NCBI GenBank assembly: GCA_014529385.2
Contig: CM043952.1
Span: 59,503,119-59,567,118 of the forward strand
DNA from: Adiantum capillus-veneris
Lineage: Eukaryota; Streptophyta; Polypodiopsida; Polypodiales; Pteridaceae
DNA length: 64,000 nt
Reading direction: 5' to 3'
The first letter of the stretch is position 1, and each line of letters starts with the position of its first letter. A program made the translations under genes and the position numbers. Of this stretch, positions 22,880-38,510 are shown piece by piece. The notes beneath the pieces were generated by a model that was not told the origin of the DNA, searched no databases, and saw only the letters and a program-made list of their open reading frames with translations.

Positions 22880-25856
22880 TTACCTCTCTCTTGAAATCAT
22901 AGTCTTCCTCGACTATGAGGTAGATCTCACCCATTAGTCCATTGGTCTTAGCGGGTAGAGGATCCATTTTTACCCTACGACATCCTTCCAGAGTGGATGA
23001 CTAATCCACTTGGTGCTTGAGAGACATTGTCTGCCGCAAGCATGTCTGCTCTTTTAAGTCTATATCATACTTCCAAAGTAGAGTGACAAGTTCTACTTGG
23101 TGTTTGGGAGACGTAGTCACCACAAACATGATCCTAAGTATGCATACTTCTTAAAATTTGTGCACGAAACATAAAAAGAGAGTCTTATAAGACAAAAACA
23201 TGGATCATTTAAAATGCATTTCTTTTACATTTGCTTACTCTTTTGTGTCATTGTAAGCATCATTAACACTAGGTTGGTAACCTAATAGGACATAAAAGTG
23301 TCCTTTCAGGGGTTTGAAAAAAACCTCCAAAACCATAGTAGGTCCACTCATTTTGTAAAATCCTTTCATGAGGTTATAGTTCAAGGCCTACTACACATGG
23401 AAAAATTAAGAAACTTGTAAAATTTATTATCTTTTGGTCACACCAAGCCTCCAAAGTTGATGGACCAGTACATTTTCATCAAAACAGTCATTTCTTACGT
23501 TTTGTTGCATAAAACTAAGATTATGTATTTTTGTAGGACTTGAGATAAATTCCCTAGTTAACTTCAATGGGCTGGGGATCAGAACATATGATTTATTCTC
23601 ACTCACTATTTTTTGTTTTGCCAAAAGAAATAGGTACAAAAAAGTTAAATTATTATCATTCTGTAAACCTATCATCAAAGTTTCTATAGCCACACTCAAT
23701 ACAAATAACATATGCATGTTTTCTTAGTTTCTTATTGTCCTTTAGGTTCATAAGGAGCCATGGAGAATGTCAAAAGAATAATACATCTCTTACCAAGGGG
23801 AATCTTGGGGACAAACATGAAGTGCTAAATACAGCAAACATGAAAAAACTGGGTTCAACATTATGAGTTGTAGAATCCCATAGAAACTATTCAATATCTA
23901 GCCAAATTTGATCCTTATGACTAGATATGGTTACTACCTACAAAATGCATGTAATTGTCACAAGAAACTAACAATATTGAAAAAGCTATACTTGATATAC
24001 TAGAATGTTTCGTTTTCTTCTATAATTGAAAAAATCAACCATCGTTGTCTACTATGAAAAATAGGGTATTAGGTGCCCCAAAACTCAAGGAATATTAGCT
24101 TTATGTTACAATATGTGACATAGAAAATAAAAACTGCATTTGGATATCATGAAAGCCACCAAAAAAATCATAGAAGAGCTAAAATTGGCTAAAAAACAGG
24201 ATTTGACAATTTTTGTAATTTGGTCATAACTTACAACTTTAACATTTATTTCTCCCTAGAAGCATCAGGACATGTTGAGGACTACTAAAGATAGTTCTCT
24301 AGCATTATAGACCTCACAAACATGAATTCTAGAGTGGTATAGTTGCAAAAAGTTGAAAAAAGCCAAAAACATGACCCGTTTTTTCACACAGTTTAGGTTG
24401 TGAAATGTTGTGCAAGGACAAGGTTAAAGATGGAATTGATATTCCAAAAAAATGTCGAGTTTTTTTCAGCTCATGAGACAACTTTCTAGACAGATATCAC
24501 CTCAAAATCCACTTTGAAAATCTTGACATAATTCAAGGAAAATGGTCACTTAATAGGGCATAAAAGTGTCCCAGGACATAAAAGTGTCCCATTACCAACC
24601 TAGTGTTAACATGGTTCATATTATCCTTAAGCTATGTTCTTTGCATGCATTTAGCATCTTTGAAAGGATAATGCTTAACTTAAATAAGATACTGTCAGTA
24701 ATCTTACCATTTCTTAATACCTTGTGTTCGTGTCGAAGGATGAACTTGGGTTGGAGCTCGTTTGCTTCATCCTCATTAGGAAAAGTTTGGACTCAAAAAT
24801 GGGCCTTGTAAGAATTGTTGATGTGGCATAGCTTCAAAAAGTGGGGATCAGTAAATTGTTTGCAAATAAGATCCAAAATTGTCGGAGGTTGGATATTTAG
24901 AATCTACTCTTCAAATGCTATCTATTGATATATAGCATGCATGTATCGGACATTGCCTTCATGTAGATCTAGAAAAAGGTGATTTTTAGATTACCATAAC
25001 GGTAACAAAACCTGGCTGATTGAAAAAAAATGGCATAACTTTCATAAAAGTCATCCAAACTTTTCGGACCTTGGCTCTTTAGAATCCATTTTTCAAGAAC
25101 TTTCCAATGATAGGTCATATCATGGGGTTTAAAGCAATATTTAGAGGGGTCTACCGGGTTGCTTTCTTTTGTACAACTTTGATGATGTGGCACTCTTAAA
25201 AGGCCCAAAAATGAGTTCAAAATTTTCCTAATGTGATCTCTAATGGGTCTACATTTATAGCCTCTATTGGTGGATCTCCTTAATAAGACTCGAGTAGGCT
25301 CTCATGAAAAATGATATATATGAGCCAAGAGTTGGGCAACTTTAATTGTTTAGTAAGACCCAAAGAAAGATTTCTTTTTCTTTAAAGGATAAGGCTCTTT
25401 TATGCCTAATGGTGGCAGGAGCCTCTTTTGCCTAGCTAATAGATGGATATAGCCTGTTTAATCTTCTAAAAAGATTCGTTTTGATCTCGGCTATACTCCT
25501 TTTCAATGAAGATCTTCCCAGGTACCTTAAGCTACAAGGGACGTTTGGATCTTCCTTCTTTAGCCTCGAAAGGTACTTTGCCCTTAGAAGTATGTTCATG
25601 TTATTAGAGACATACTGTTGTTAGGGTAAGTAATTCTCCCATTTTGAGCATTGATCTACCTCGAAACACAAGCTTTTAGTAGATCAAGGATCATTAGTTT
25701 TGTGATTTTCTTTTTGGCCATCCGTTGGAATAGTAGACCAACATAAGAGGGTTACTCTAGTTCTGATAGAGACTCTATCAGAAATAAGTGGTCATGGTAG
25801 GATTTCTATCCGACACAATTAGACGTTGGCTAACCATGGTCCTTCTATCATATGGT
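22880..25856 (-). pseudogene. Decayed interior of the old gypsy-type element
   Basis: The part beside the LTR holds the same purine tract and 'gaaatcatagt' stretch as the inner element. Sequence at 24610-24720 and 25330-25600 resembles the integrase and downstream region of the inner element on the minus strand. The TTAA element copy C interrupts it. It is heavily broken and no product is expected. Confidence 0.65.
23267..24605. mobile_element. TTAA-type non-autonomous DNA transposon, copy C
   Basis: Ends CACTAGGTTGGTAACC and reverse complement are flanked by TTAA (23263-23266 and 24606-24609). The 1339-bp length matches copies A and B, with visible divergence throughout. It sits in the old gypsy interior. 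The related inner gypsy element has no insertion at the equivalent place (about 32175), which acts as a paralogous empty site. Confidence 0.8.
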
Positions 25857-27971
25857 GCACACACACATTTTTCAATTCAAACAAAGGGAAAATTAAAAAA
25901 AACTATAACTTTTATTATTTTATAAATTATATTAATTAAAAGTCATCATTAACAAAGAATGATAACGATATTTTATCATTAAAAAAAGAGTTATTTTGAA
26001 TTATGTCATTCTATAATTAGTTTTGTTATTTTTATGTAAATAAAGTTAAAAATTAAGAAATTATGTTGTTTTCTTTACTTGTAACTTGTCGTAGGTGTTG
26101 TAAATCTAAATTAGAAACTATATAGTGTAAGGTTCTAAGTACCTGTGATTAGCTTTATTCATTGTGCAAATTCTTGATTGACATTGCTATGTTGATTGCT
26201 TAAGACTAAGCGATGTTATGTCGATTGGACGTAGTTTCCCGTTTTGGGCTATTCACTTAATTAGAGTTAGCCCCTTAACACTAGAATGGTAACCTAATAG
26301 GACATAAAAGTGTCCTTTTAGGGTTTTGGGAAAAAATTCCAAAACCATAGTAGATCCACTCATTTTGAAAAATCCTTTCATGAGCTTATAGTTCAATAAC
26401 TACTACATATGGAAAAAACGAGAAACTTGTAATTTTTCTCATCCCTTGGTCACTACAAGCCTCCAAAGTTGATGGACTAGTGCATTTTGCCCAAAAGAGC
26501 GATTTCTTACGGTTGATTGCATATAAATACGAGTGGGTATTTTTGTAGGACATGAGATAAAATGCCCCGTTAGCTTCAATGGGTTGGTGACCAAAACATA
26601 TGATTGCTTTTACCTCACTAATGTTTTTTTGGGCAAAAAAAATAGGTACAAAAAAGTTGCATTTTTGCCATTCTGCGAACCTATCATCAAAGTTTCTCTA
26701 GTCACGCTCAATACAGATACTATATACATGTTTTCTTAGTTCCCTTTGGGCCTTTGGATTCAAAAGGAGCCATGGAGCATGTCAAAAGGATAATGGATCT
26801 CTTACAATTGGAACCTTGGGGGCAATGATAAAGTGCTAAATACAGCAAATATGAAAAAACTGGGTTTAGCTTTATGACCTCTAGAAACCCATAGAAACTA
26901 GTCAATATCTAGCCAAGTTTGTAGTCTATGATTAGATATGGTCACTACCTACAAAATACACACAATTGGCCTAAGAAACTAGAAATATTGAGAAAGTTAT
27001 ACTTACTACTCTAAAATGTATCGTATTCTTCAGCAATCAAAAAAATCAACCATCATCATATACTATGCTATATAGCATATTAGGTCCCCCAAAACTCAAG
27101 GAAGATTAGCTTTATGTTATAAATTACACTTACACAATCAAAATTGAATTTGGATATCAAGAAAGCCATCAAAAAAATCATAAAAGTGCTAATTTTGGCC
27201 AAAAAACAGGATTATGCAATTCTTGTAAATTGGTCATAACTTTCAATTTTAACACTTAGCTCTTCCTACAAGCATCAAAACATGTTGAGAACTATGAAGG
27301 CCTAACCTCTAGCCATCTAAACCTCACAAACATGAAGTTTAGAGTGGTATAGTTGCCAAAATTTGAAAAAAAGCCAAAAACAGGACCCGTTTTTTCACAC
27401 AGTTTAGGTTCTAAAATGTTGTGCAAGAGTAAGGTTAATGGTGAGATCGATACTCCAAAAAAAATGATAATTTCTTTTCAGCTCATAAGGCAAATTTGTG
27501 GATATATAGCACCTAGAAATTCATTTTCATACTCTTCAAATAATTCAAGCAAAATGGTCACTTACATGACACAAAAGTGTCCAAGGACATAAAAGTGTCT
27601 TGTTACCATTCCAGTGTTAAGGCTAACCATTTAGGTAATAAGTCGTTCCACTGCTTAGGATTGGTCTTTATTTAGACTGATGAGGCTAGCTGCTTAGGTA
27701 TTTAGTCGCTTAGCCGAGCCCGTTTAGTCCTATCCACGGCGCGGCTAGCTTCATTATAGTAGCCACTTAGCCGCCTAGGGCTAGTCGTTTAGGTCTAATC
27801 GATATTTAGACGGCTTATTAGGACTTGCCGCTTAAAGCTATCCGCTTAGGTGTTTAATCGCTTAGCCGCTCAAGACTAGTCCATGTTTAGGTTGTTGAAG
27901 GCTACACGCTGGTGCACCCAAGTTTCGTCGACCCAAGAAAGTGCCGGTAGCCGGTGTGTGGAATTATGCAG
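25857..27971. repeat. Duplicated flank, copy 2
   Basis: The second copy of the 18881-20995 block, ending in TGCAG just before the right LTR. Its left junction falls in a short CA run ('ggtgcacacacac'), suggesting that a microhomology-based or unequal exchange created the duplication. Confidence 0.85.
26279..27616. mobile_element. TTAA-type non-autonomous DNA transposon, copy B
   Basis: The 1338-bp element is flanked by TTAA (26275-26278 and 27617-27620). It occupies the same place in the duplicated flank as copy A, so it was copied with the flank rather than inserted independently. Confidence 0.8.
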
Positions 27972-28122
27972 TGTAATGGAAATGGCCTATGAACTTAGAG
28001 AATAGCGGAATTAAGAGAATTAGAGTGAGCAACTTTGAGAGCATAGATGGTGGACTTAATTGGTAGTAGCAACTTAATCATAACACTTAATTAACTAGGC
28101 ATGAGCAATACCTTTAAGAGAG

Positions 28123-28159
<37 letters not shown>

Positions 28160-28341
28160 AGAGAATATGACAACAGTTGAGGACCGGATTTATGTGGTGT
28201 CAGACCAAGGGCAGGGCCAAGGGCCAGGACGGACATGCGGTCAAGGGGCGCTATATTTAGGGGCTAGGAGTCTATATATGGCACGGTTGGGTGGAGAGTT
28301 GCATGGTCCAGTCCCCCGCGGTCTCACATTGGTATTAGAGC

Positions 28342-30076
28342 TCAGGGGAGAAGCAGGGGAGCTATGGCGGAGGTATGCACGGCGATCCTTCCTCTCTCTC
28401 TTTCTCTCTCCCGATCTCTCTATCTCTCGCTTGAAGGAGGGAAGAAGGCACGGAGGCTGCATGAAGTCTCTTCTGTGAAGGCATGCAAAGAAGAACAAGG
28501 TCGAGGACGTGCAGGATTTAGTCGAGGAAGAAGGCCGAAGTCGGCATGTGCAGGGACCCCAAGTCGGGGAAGCTCAGGATTTCGAACTGCATCAAATCGA
28601 GGGATGTGTAGCTCGTTGGGAGCGCCCTGTCATGCCAGTGCTTTTACGTCACTACGCCGGCCTCCAAATTGTGCGCCATGGTGAGTTGCAAGCATCACCT
28701 TGCTCGCGCAGGTCGGCCGACAGTACTGTGACACATAGAATTCATTATTTTTTTTTAAGGGAAACCTAAGGTGCCACCCACACCTATCCGTCCCTTACAA
28801 GAGATTGTTTCCCCCTTGTTTTGGTCGGGGAACACCGTTTTTCTACTGCTCTCATCCTCAATCCGAGCAGCACTTGCCATTGTTGGTAATATTGTATTTT
28901 CTGAAAACCCCACTTTGGTGGTTCAAAAGCTCTTGGCTCGGATTTTTCCTGCGTCCCTGGCATCTGACGCATAGCCGCACTCATCAAGGGAGCATGGTGG
29001 TCTTGCCTCATGGGGGCACCACGGGAGGAACAAAGAGGTTTTCGACCATGAAAGAGCTCGAAAGCCTATGCTGCTTAGACAAATCTCCCGGCCATGGACA
29101 CAGACTGCTCAAGGAGCCATGAAAATTCTGATATTCCGCTCATGGAGATACCCCAAATTCCGGGTTTCCTCTGTTACCAAAGAGGTTTTCGACAAGAGAA
29201 GCGTATGCGGCATTCAAGGTGTTTCTCGCAAGGGAATCAAAATAGGAAGATATGCTTGCCACGTACACGGACGAACACCGTGCTCATCAGGCTGGTTTTT
29301 TTCATCATTCCAAGGATTTTCTTAACCCCTATATGAGGTTCTTTTGCAGACTTATATAGATCGAATTTCCAAGCTTCATCTTTGATGTAACGGCAAGGCC
29401 GGTGCCTACTTCAACTCATGTGTACACAGTTGTTTTGCATCATGGATGCACCACTGTTTTGCATGGCCGAATTGATGATCGGCATGGCCGATTTCAGGAA
29501 TGTCTGGCAAGAGCCTTTCTTCCTTTACCTCTGAGATTAGGGGTGCGGCGAAGCAAGGCTTCCATACGTATACATCGTTCAACCGCACCATGTGGTGATT
29601 ATCACGAACCATGGCCATCAAACCTAGAAGGTAAGAGCATGGAAATTATCGCATGATTCCACTTTGGGTGCAAATTGGGCAAGGCCCTTGACAGCATGAA
29701 GTAGAGTAGTTATTGAGCAAGTGCTTGATAACTCTCGTATGCAATGGAATGAATGATCAGGACTATCATTCCTAGAACCCAGCATGAGTAGGGCAGCCGA
29801 CAACGACACACATGGTCAGCATGGCCGACTAATTGCCCCCATTTTTTGAAATTGGCGGTAAGTAAGATTCGTCGACAGGAGTACTTAATGAGATTTACAA
29901 GTAGACAAGGTCTATGGTTTGTGAATGCTTGACAAGGTCGACTTTGTTTTGATATGACATACATCTGTCGGCATGAATATCCAGTAGCTATGAGCTCTCA
30001 AGAATTTCATAAGTAAATATGTGAAGCACGGCTTCATTTTATGCATCTTGCATTGAGACTCCCCACATTTGGCATA
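28342..30076 (+). other. Interior of the 131-bp-LTR element, left part
   Basis: Several frames of 60-125 codons exist, but none shows a recognisable retroelement domain. A CT-rich stretch lies at 28385-28425. The part around 29400-29620 contains repeated 'catggccga' phrases. I see no gene that I can support. Confidence 0.6.
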
Positions 30077-30081
30077 TGCTA

Positions 30082-31795
<1,714 letters not shown>

Positions 31796-32149
31796 TTACC
31801 TCTCTCTTGAAATCATAGTCGTCCTCGACTATGAGGTAGAAGAGATAAAGCCTTAGTCATTAGTCAATCGTACTTAGCAGGTAGAGGATCCCTTTTTTAC
31901 CCTACGACATCTTTCCAAGATGGATGACTAATCCATTTGGTGCTTGGGAGACATAGCTGCCGCAAGCATGTCTGCTCTTTAGTCCATTTCATTCTCCCAA
32001 AGTAGAGTGACAAATTCTACTTGGTGTTTGAGAGACGTCGTCATCACAAACATGATTCTAAGCATGCATACTAGTTAAATTTGTGCACAATTAAAAAGAG
32101 GACTAGTCTTATAACACAAAAACATGAGTCATTTAAAAGAAATTTGTAC

Positions 32150-35100
32150 ATTTTCTTACTCTAATGTATCATTGTAAGCATTGACAAGGTTCATACTATC
32201 CTTAAGTTGTACTCCTTGCATCCATCTAGCATCTTCAAAAGGATAATTTTTGAACTTAATAAGATACCGTCGGATTATCTTACCATGTCGTAGTACCTTG
32301 TCTTCATGCCAAAGGACAGCTTCGGGTTGTAGCACCTCTTCTTGGTCTTCAACTTCGGGAGGGTCTTCAATAATTGGTTCAGTTGGTGGCTCTCCTTTGT
32401 AGGGCTTAAGTAGGCTTACATGAAAGGCATTGTGTATAAGCCAATGGTTGGGCAACTTCAGTTAATAATCCGTCTCATTGATGGGCTTCAAGATTTGGAA
32501 AGGACCATAGTATCTTTTTGCTAGTTTAGCATAATACTTTTGATGGCCCGTAGGATTTTTGCCCGTCGTTTGCCTTAATCGAGCCTTAGGAAACTTGAGT
32601 AAGACCCAATCATTTTCTTTGAACATTAAGGCTCTTCTGTGCTTATCAGCAGCAGCCTTTTGCCTTTGTTCAGAGATGGCTATAGCCTCCCTAATCTTTT
32701 GAAAAGATTCTTGTAGGTCACGGCTATACTCATCGGCGGCGAAGATCTTCCCATGTACTTTGAGTAGCAAGGGACTTTTAGGTCTTCCCTCTATGATCTC
32801 GAAAGGTGCTTTCCCCATAGAAGTATGGACAGTATTATTGTAGGCATACTCTACTAGAGGTAAATAATTTTCCCATTGTGAGCGTTGATCTACTTCAGTA
32901 ACATAAGTCTTGAGTAGATCGAGTATCGTAAGATTGGCTATCTCACTTCGGCCATCCGTTTGTGGGTGATAGGCCGAAGAGAAATTCAATCTTGTTCCTA
33001 GATTTTAAAAGAGACCTTTCCAGAAATTACTGGTCATTCTAGGATCTCTATCTGACACGATGGATGTGGGTAATCCATGGTGCTTGAAAATCTGAGATAT
33101 GACGAGAGTTGCCATTTGATGTGCCTTAATAGTCTTTTTGACAGGAATAAAATGTGCTTGCTTGCTAAACCTGTTGACTATTGTCCATATTCCTGTATTC
33201 CCATGGATAGACTTGGGTAATCCAAAGATGAAATCCATGGATATACTCTCCCATGGTGAATTTGGAATAGGCAATGGCTGGAGTAATCCAGGTTGCTTCC
33301 CTCTATCATACTTAGTCTTTTGGCATACTACACATTTTGAAACATACTCTTGTATGTCCACTTTCATGGTAGGCCAATAGAAATACGTCTCTACTCCTCG
33401 GAGAGTAGGTTGAATACCTCTATGCCCTGCATATGGAGGAGCATGGGATTCATACATAACCTTCTCACGGAGGGAATGGGTAACACATAGCCTATTTCCG
33501 TGGACTAGATAACCATCCTGCAAGGTGAATGGTTCCTCTTTCTTCCCCAAAGCAAGGGCTGACATTATGTCTCTAAAGTCAGGGTCAGTAGAATACTCAT
33601 CTATCATAAAGGATAGATCATTGTGAGTAGCTATAGACACCGCATTAACTTTTAGTCATCATGAAAGTGCATCTGCAACTTGATTGTGCTTACCAACTAT
33701 GTGAGCAATATGGAAATTAAATTGCAAAAGAAAATTTGCCCACCTCATTTGTTTGTCGGAAAGCTTGGTTTGCGTCATGAAATACTTGAGACTTTGGTGG
33801 TCGATTCGTAGGATAAATGGAGCCCCTAATAGGTAGTGCTTCTATGTGTCTAGGGCATGTAGAACAGCTAAAAGCTCTTTCTCATAAATGCCCAAGACTC
33901 GTTCATCACTATTGAGCCTTCGGCTCTCATATGCTATGGCATGCCCTTCTTGAAGCAAAACCGCTCCAAGGCAATCACCACACGTATCACATTGGACCTC
34001 AAATGGCTTTGAGAGATCCGGAAGCACGAGGACTGGTTGGGAAGTAAGCTTCTCTTTGAGTTTTTCAAAAGAATTTTTCTCCTTAGCAGTCCATACAAAC
34101 TTAACGTTCTTCTTTGTTAAGTCGTGTAGTGGTCCTGCTACTTGAGAGAATTTTGCTATGAAGCGTCTATAGTATGCACACATACCAATAAATCTTCTTA
34201 GCTCATGTAGATTCCTTGGGTTAGGCCATGATTTTATTACCTCTAACTTTGATGGATCCATACGAATACCATCGTGAGAGATAATATGACCTAGATATTG
34301 AATCTCTTGAAGGAAGAATTCACTTTTCTTTTGGTTGAGAAAAAGTTTGTTCTCCCTCAAGGCTTGAAAAATCACTTGGAGATGTTGCTTATGTTCCTCC
34401 AAAGACTTGGAGTAGATGATGATATCATCAAAGAACACTCCAGTGAATTTACGATATGGTCTAAAAATTTTCTCCATGAGACGATTGAAAGTAGCTGGTG
34501 CATTAGTCAAGCCAAAAGGCATGACTAGATATTCATAAAGACCAAATGTTGTGCGAAACGCTGTCTTTAGGATATCTTCATCCACTATCCTTATTTGATG
34601 ATAGCCACTCTTAAGGTCAATCTTACTGAAGTAGGTAGAACCTTGTAGCTTATCAAACAGATCTTCCACCCAAGGCACGGGAAATCTGTTTTTGATAGTG
34701 ATATGGTTTAGTGCTCGATAGTCCACACACATACGGTATGTACCATCTTTCTTTTACACTAAAAGGACTGGAGAAGAAAAGGGAGAGGAACTAGGCCTCA
34801 CCATCCCTTTGTCTACCAATTCCTGTACTTGCCTCATAATCTCCTCTTGTTGAGCTTGTGAGACTCGATAAGGAGGTTTGTTAGGCGGTGAGCTTCCTGG
34901 AAGCAGCTCAATACGATGGTCATCATCCCCTCGTTTTGGAGGTAGGTCCATAGGGATATCATCGATGAACACATCTTGGAATCCTTTTAGAAAAGTAGAC
35001 AAGTATAACTCTTCTTGATTCCTATCATTTTCATTTGATGAAACATTATTAGCTTTTAGAGACTCTTTGACATAAATCATGTACGCAGAAACTGAGCTCT

Positions 35101-36989
35101 TCATTGATTTATCAAAAGAAAGAGGATTTACAAGTGGAACAGTGCGACCACGCTCACTAGCATCTATATACATGTTCTTTCCCCTATAGGTGAAGTAAAT
35201 TCTCCTTTCAGGGAACTTCATGTTGGAAGCCATGCGATCAAACCATGGTGCCCCTAGGATAACATCCTGATGTTGGAGAGGAGAGATGAAGAAGTCTTCT
35301 TTGTCGACATAGCTTTGGACATGAAGCCTCAAATTCCCAATCAAGGGAGTAACGGAGGCTTGTTGTCGCTTGAAAGCTGCATCAGCTGTTACTATATCTC
35401 CCATCTCAAAAGCTTGAATGCCCAACTTGGTGGCCAACTCTATTGATATGAAGTTGAGAGTAGAGCCTAGGTCAAACAAGATGAAGGCATCATGCTCTCT
35501 TACCTTTCCCCACACATAGGAAAGTGATGATCCTTTGCAATGAGCATCCTCTTTTGGAGCTTCGATGGTGGAAGCCCTAGGAGTCTCATTGCGAGTATTC
35601 TTCTTGGGGCAAGAACGATAGCCATGTCCTTGCTCCCCACACTTGAAACACTTATGGTCCTTGCGAAAAGCTTCAAGCTCTTCAGGAGAGAGTTTGTTTT
35701 TACCTTTGTAAACTCCCTTCTCCTTGGACCGATTGTTGTTGTTGTTATTGTTGTTGTTGGAAGTGCCTTGGGAATTATTTCGAGCATTGGATTTCCCCTT
35801 TGCATCATTTTTATCTTTGTTTTCCATGGGCTTGACATTACGTCTAGCCCCTTGATGGAAATTGATGCGTGAAGCAACCATGGTGTGGTGGATTACTTCG
35901 GTAATAGTACCGGGCCGTTGGGAGTTGATGTATTCGGCCATCTCTTCAGGTAATCCCGCACAGAATTGTTGTCTTTGCTCGGCAAAGTCTATCTTTTGAA
36001 AGACAGTAGCTTTGAGATGTAAATCCCAAAACTTGTCTACATACTTGTTGATAGACTCGTGAGAGAGAAGCTTCAACCCACGCCATTCGGTAAGAACTTT
36101 ATCTTTAGTATCACTTGGAAGAAATTGCTTCATGATGGAAGCTCGTAGAGTTTTCCATGTCTTTGGGGCTTCTCCATTGCCACGAAGGCTAGCCCACCAT
36201 TGACGAGATGATTTTTGGAAGTGCATAGCTACATGGCGTAGCTTGGAGGACTCTGTGAAGCCCTTGTCCCCAAAGGCCGCATCAAATTGCTGGATGAAGG
36301 CCAACACTTTGTCAGTAGCACCAAAGGTGCCATCATAGGTGAGAAAAGAGATACTCTTTCCTCCCTCCTTGAACTTCTTTAGCTTTTGTGACCTTCGCCA
36401 TGCAAGAAATGATTTGCGATGTCCTCCCCTCTTGTATTCTCTAGGAGAATAGCCATAACTTTCATCGGAAGAGGAGGAAGGTGAAGAAGAAGGAGAAGAG
36501 GGTGACCTCTTCCTAGCCCTTTTCTTCCTTTGTTTCCTCTCTTGCCTTTCAGAGTGATGAGGAGAAGGACTATGGGTTGCTCTTTTCCTCTTGGGAGGAG
36601 TAGGCGATCGTCTAGACCGCTGTCTTCGTGGATCCACATCTTCAGAAGAACTTAGATTGTCATTGCCTTCTTTCTCTTTGGATTCCTCCTCTCGAAATAG
36701 GAGAAAGTCTTCTTTTGGGGGTCTCTTCAAGAGGCCTCCTAAGCTCTCTCTCCTCTGGGAGAGGAAGGGAAATTCCATAAGCACGAAGTTGTTGAGTAAC
36801 TTCGGCTTGCAAAACAGGGTTGCCCATAGCTTGTTGCAACCTAGTGACGAGATAATTCACAAACATGGGAGCATCATCATTAGCATCTTCATGTGCAAAA
36901 TCAAAGCTATCAATGTTCATTCTACTCTCTTGATTATTGTCAGTCATGTTAACAAAAGTTATGTTTATACTTAGTGTATGCTTTGGCAA
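32150..36989 (-). pseudogene. gag-pol of the inner gypsy chromovirus
   Basis: From right to left: gag (about 36.99-35.6 kb) with a zinc knuckle CFKCGEQGHGYRSC; aspartic protease-like region (about 35.5-35.2 kb); reverse transcriptase with DLKSGYHQIRI, MPFGLTNAPATF and FFDDIIIYSK (34.8-34.0 kb); RNase H (about 34.0-33.65 kb); integrase with GHRGIQPTLRG, CVVCQKTK and MDFIFGLPK (about 33.5-32.5 kb); and a C-terminal chromodomain (VLRHGKIIRRYLIKFKNYP, about 32.3 kb). The chromodomain marks it as a chromovirus, a lineage that targets chromatin. It is broken in about five places but retains all domains. Confidence 0.9.
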
Positions 36990-37361
36990 TACAAAACCTT
37001 AGTTGCCACTCCTCTTAGCCTTTGAAAATCGGCTTTTAAGTATCTACACCCACGGCTCAAAGTGGTTAATTATAGAGAGTAGAGGAGTAGGTCTAACATA
37101 GCAGAGTTGCCAAGGGCTAGCTCCTTTTGGACTTCTTATGGCTCAATAATGGTAAAGCCGTAGGCAAGTCTAAAATGACTTCATTATTAAGTCCAAAGCT
37201 CCCGAGGTGTGCACCATCCCCCCCATAGTGGGCTTAACAAAACCGATATTAGATCCAAGTTCCACTTACTCTATTATAATTAACAACATCAACCATTTAT
37301 AGGCTACTTAAGGACCTCTCTTCTTAAGCAAGAAAAGAGAAACCAAATGCTCTGATACCAA

Positions 37362-38382
37362 TGTAATGGAATTTGCCTATTCAATTTGAGAGTAGCGGAA
37401 TTTAATGAGATTACTTTCAAGAAATGATTTTGTGAGCATAGCGGGTAGACATAATTGAAGATAGCAACATAATCATAGCAATTAGTTAACTTGGCATAGA
37501 CAATACTTTTGCAAGAGAGAGAATTTAGAGAACATGACAATAGTTGAGGACCGGATTTATGTGGAGCCGGTCCCCCCTCCAATAGGCATTTGTATTATGA
37601 TTTCTCCCATAAAGAGAGACTTGTTACAATACATTCTTTGTGTTCCTTGTGACCTAGGTGAAGCAATGAAGATGGAAAGCTTCATGCATCATCATTAGCA
37701 TAACCTAAACTTGAAGAAAGCTTTAACTATACCAAGCCTCAGTCCCAAGACCTCAAACACCTTCGAAGGTGGAGAGAGCTAGCAGGGAATGAGGGTAGGG
37801 AAGAGGAAGAAGAAACATTTCATACGAGAAAGAGCTAGTTCCTCACTTATCATAACTCTTGTGCTAGCATAAATAATAGCATAGTAATGAAGAAGAAACA
37901 GATGGCAAGCTCAAGCATTGAAGCATAGCTCTTGGATGGATTTGCACTCCATAGCCAAGAGTGTTCGTGTAGGCTCTCAACCTCTACTTGTTTCGAGAAA
38001 GAGAGGGAGCTCTTGCACTTTGCATAGTACACAATGAGAGTGTTTGTGAGTGTGTGGGGGTGAGTATACCCCCTAAGCACCCCCCTAGCTTGCTTGGGTC
38101 GACCCCCCCTTGTAGCTCGTGCTTGAAGCTCATTGGACCCCTCCAAGCCTAGACAATCACAAGCAGGAGCCATTACAAGCAACAGGGATAGCCTTGGGAC
38201 AAGTGTCCCCCTTTCCCCTTTGAGAGAGAGGACTTGATAAATGCAAAATCAATTAATTAAATATCCTTTATTATCATTGGACCCCTTGGGTGGCCAACCA
38301 ATAGGTTTCAGGCACACCATGAGGGCAACATGAGGAGGAACTTGACAAGTGTCCTTGCTGCCTCTTCAAGCTGGGGCTTCCC

Positions 38383-38465
<83 letters not shown>

Positions 38466-38477
38466 CTCTCTCATCCC

Positions 38478-38510
<33 letters not shown>

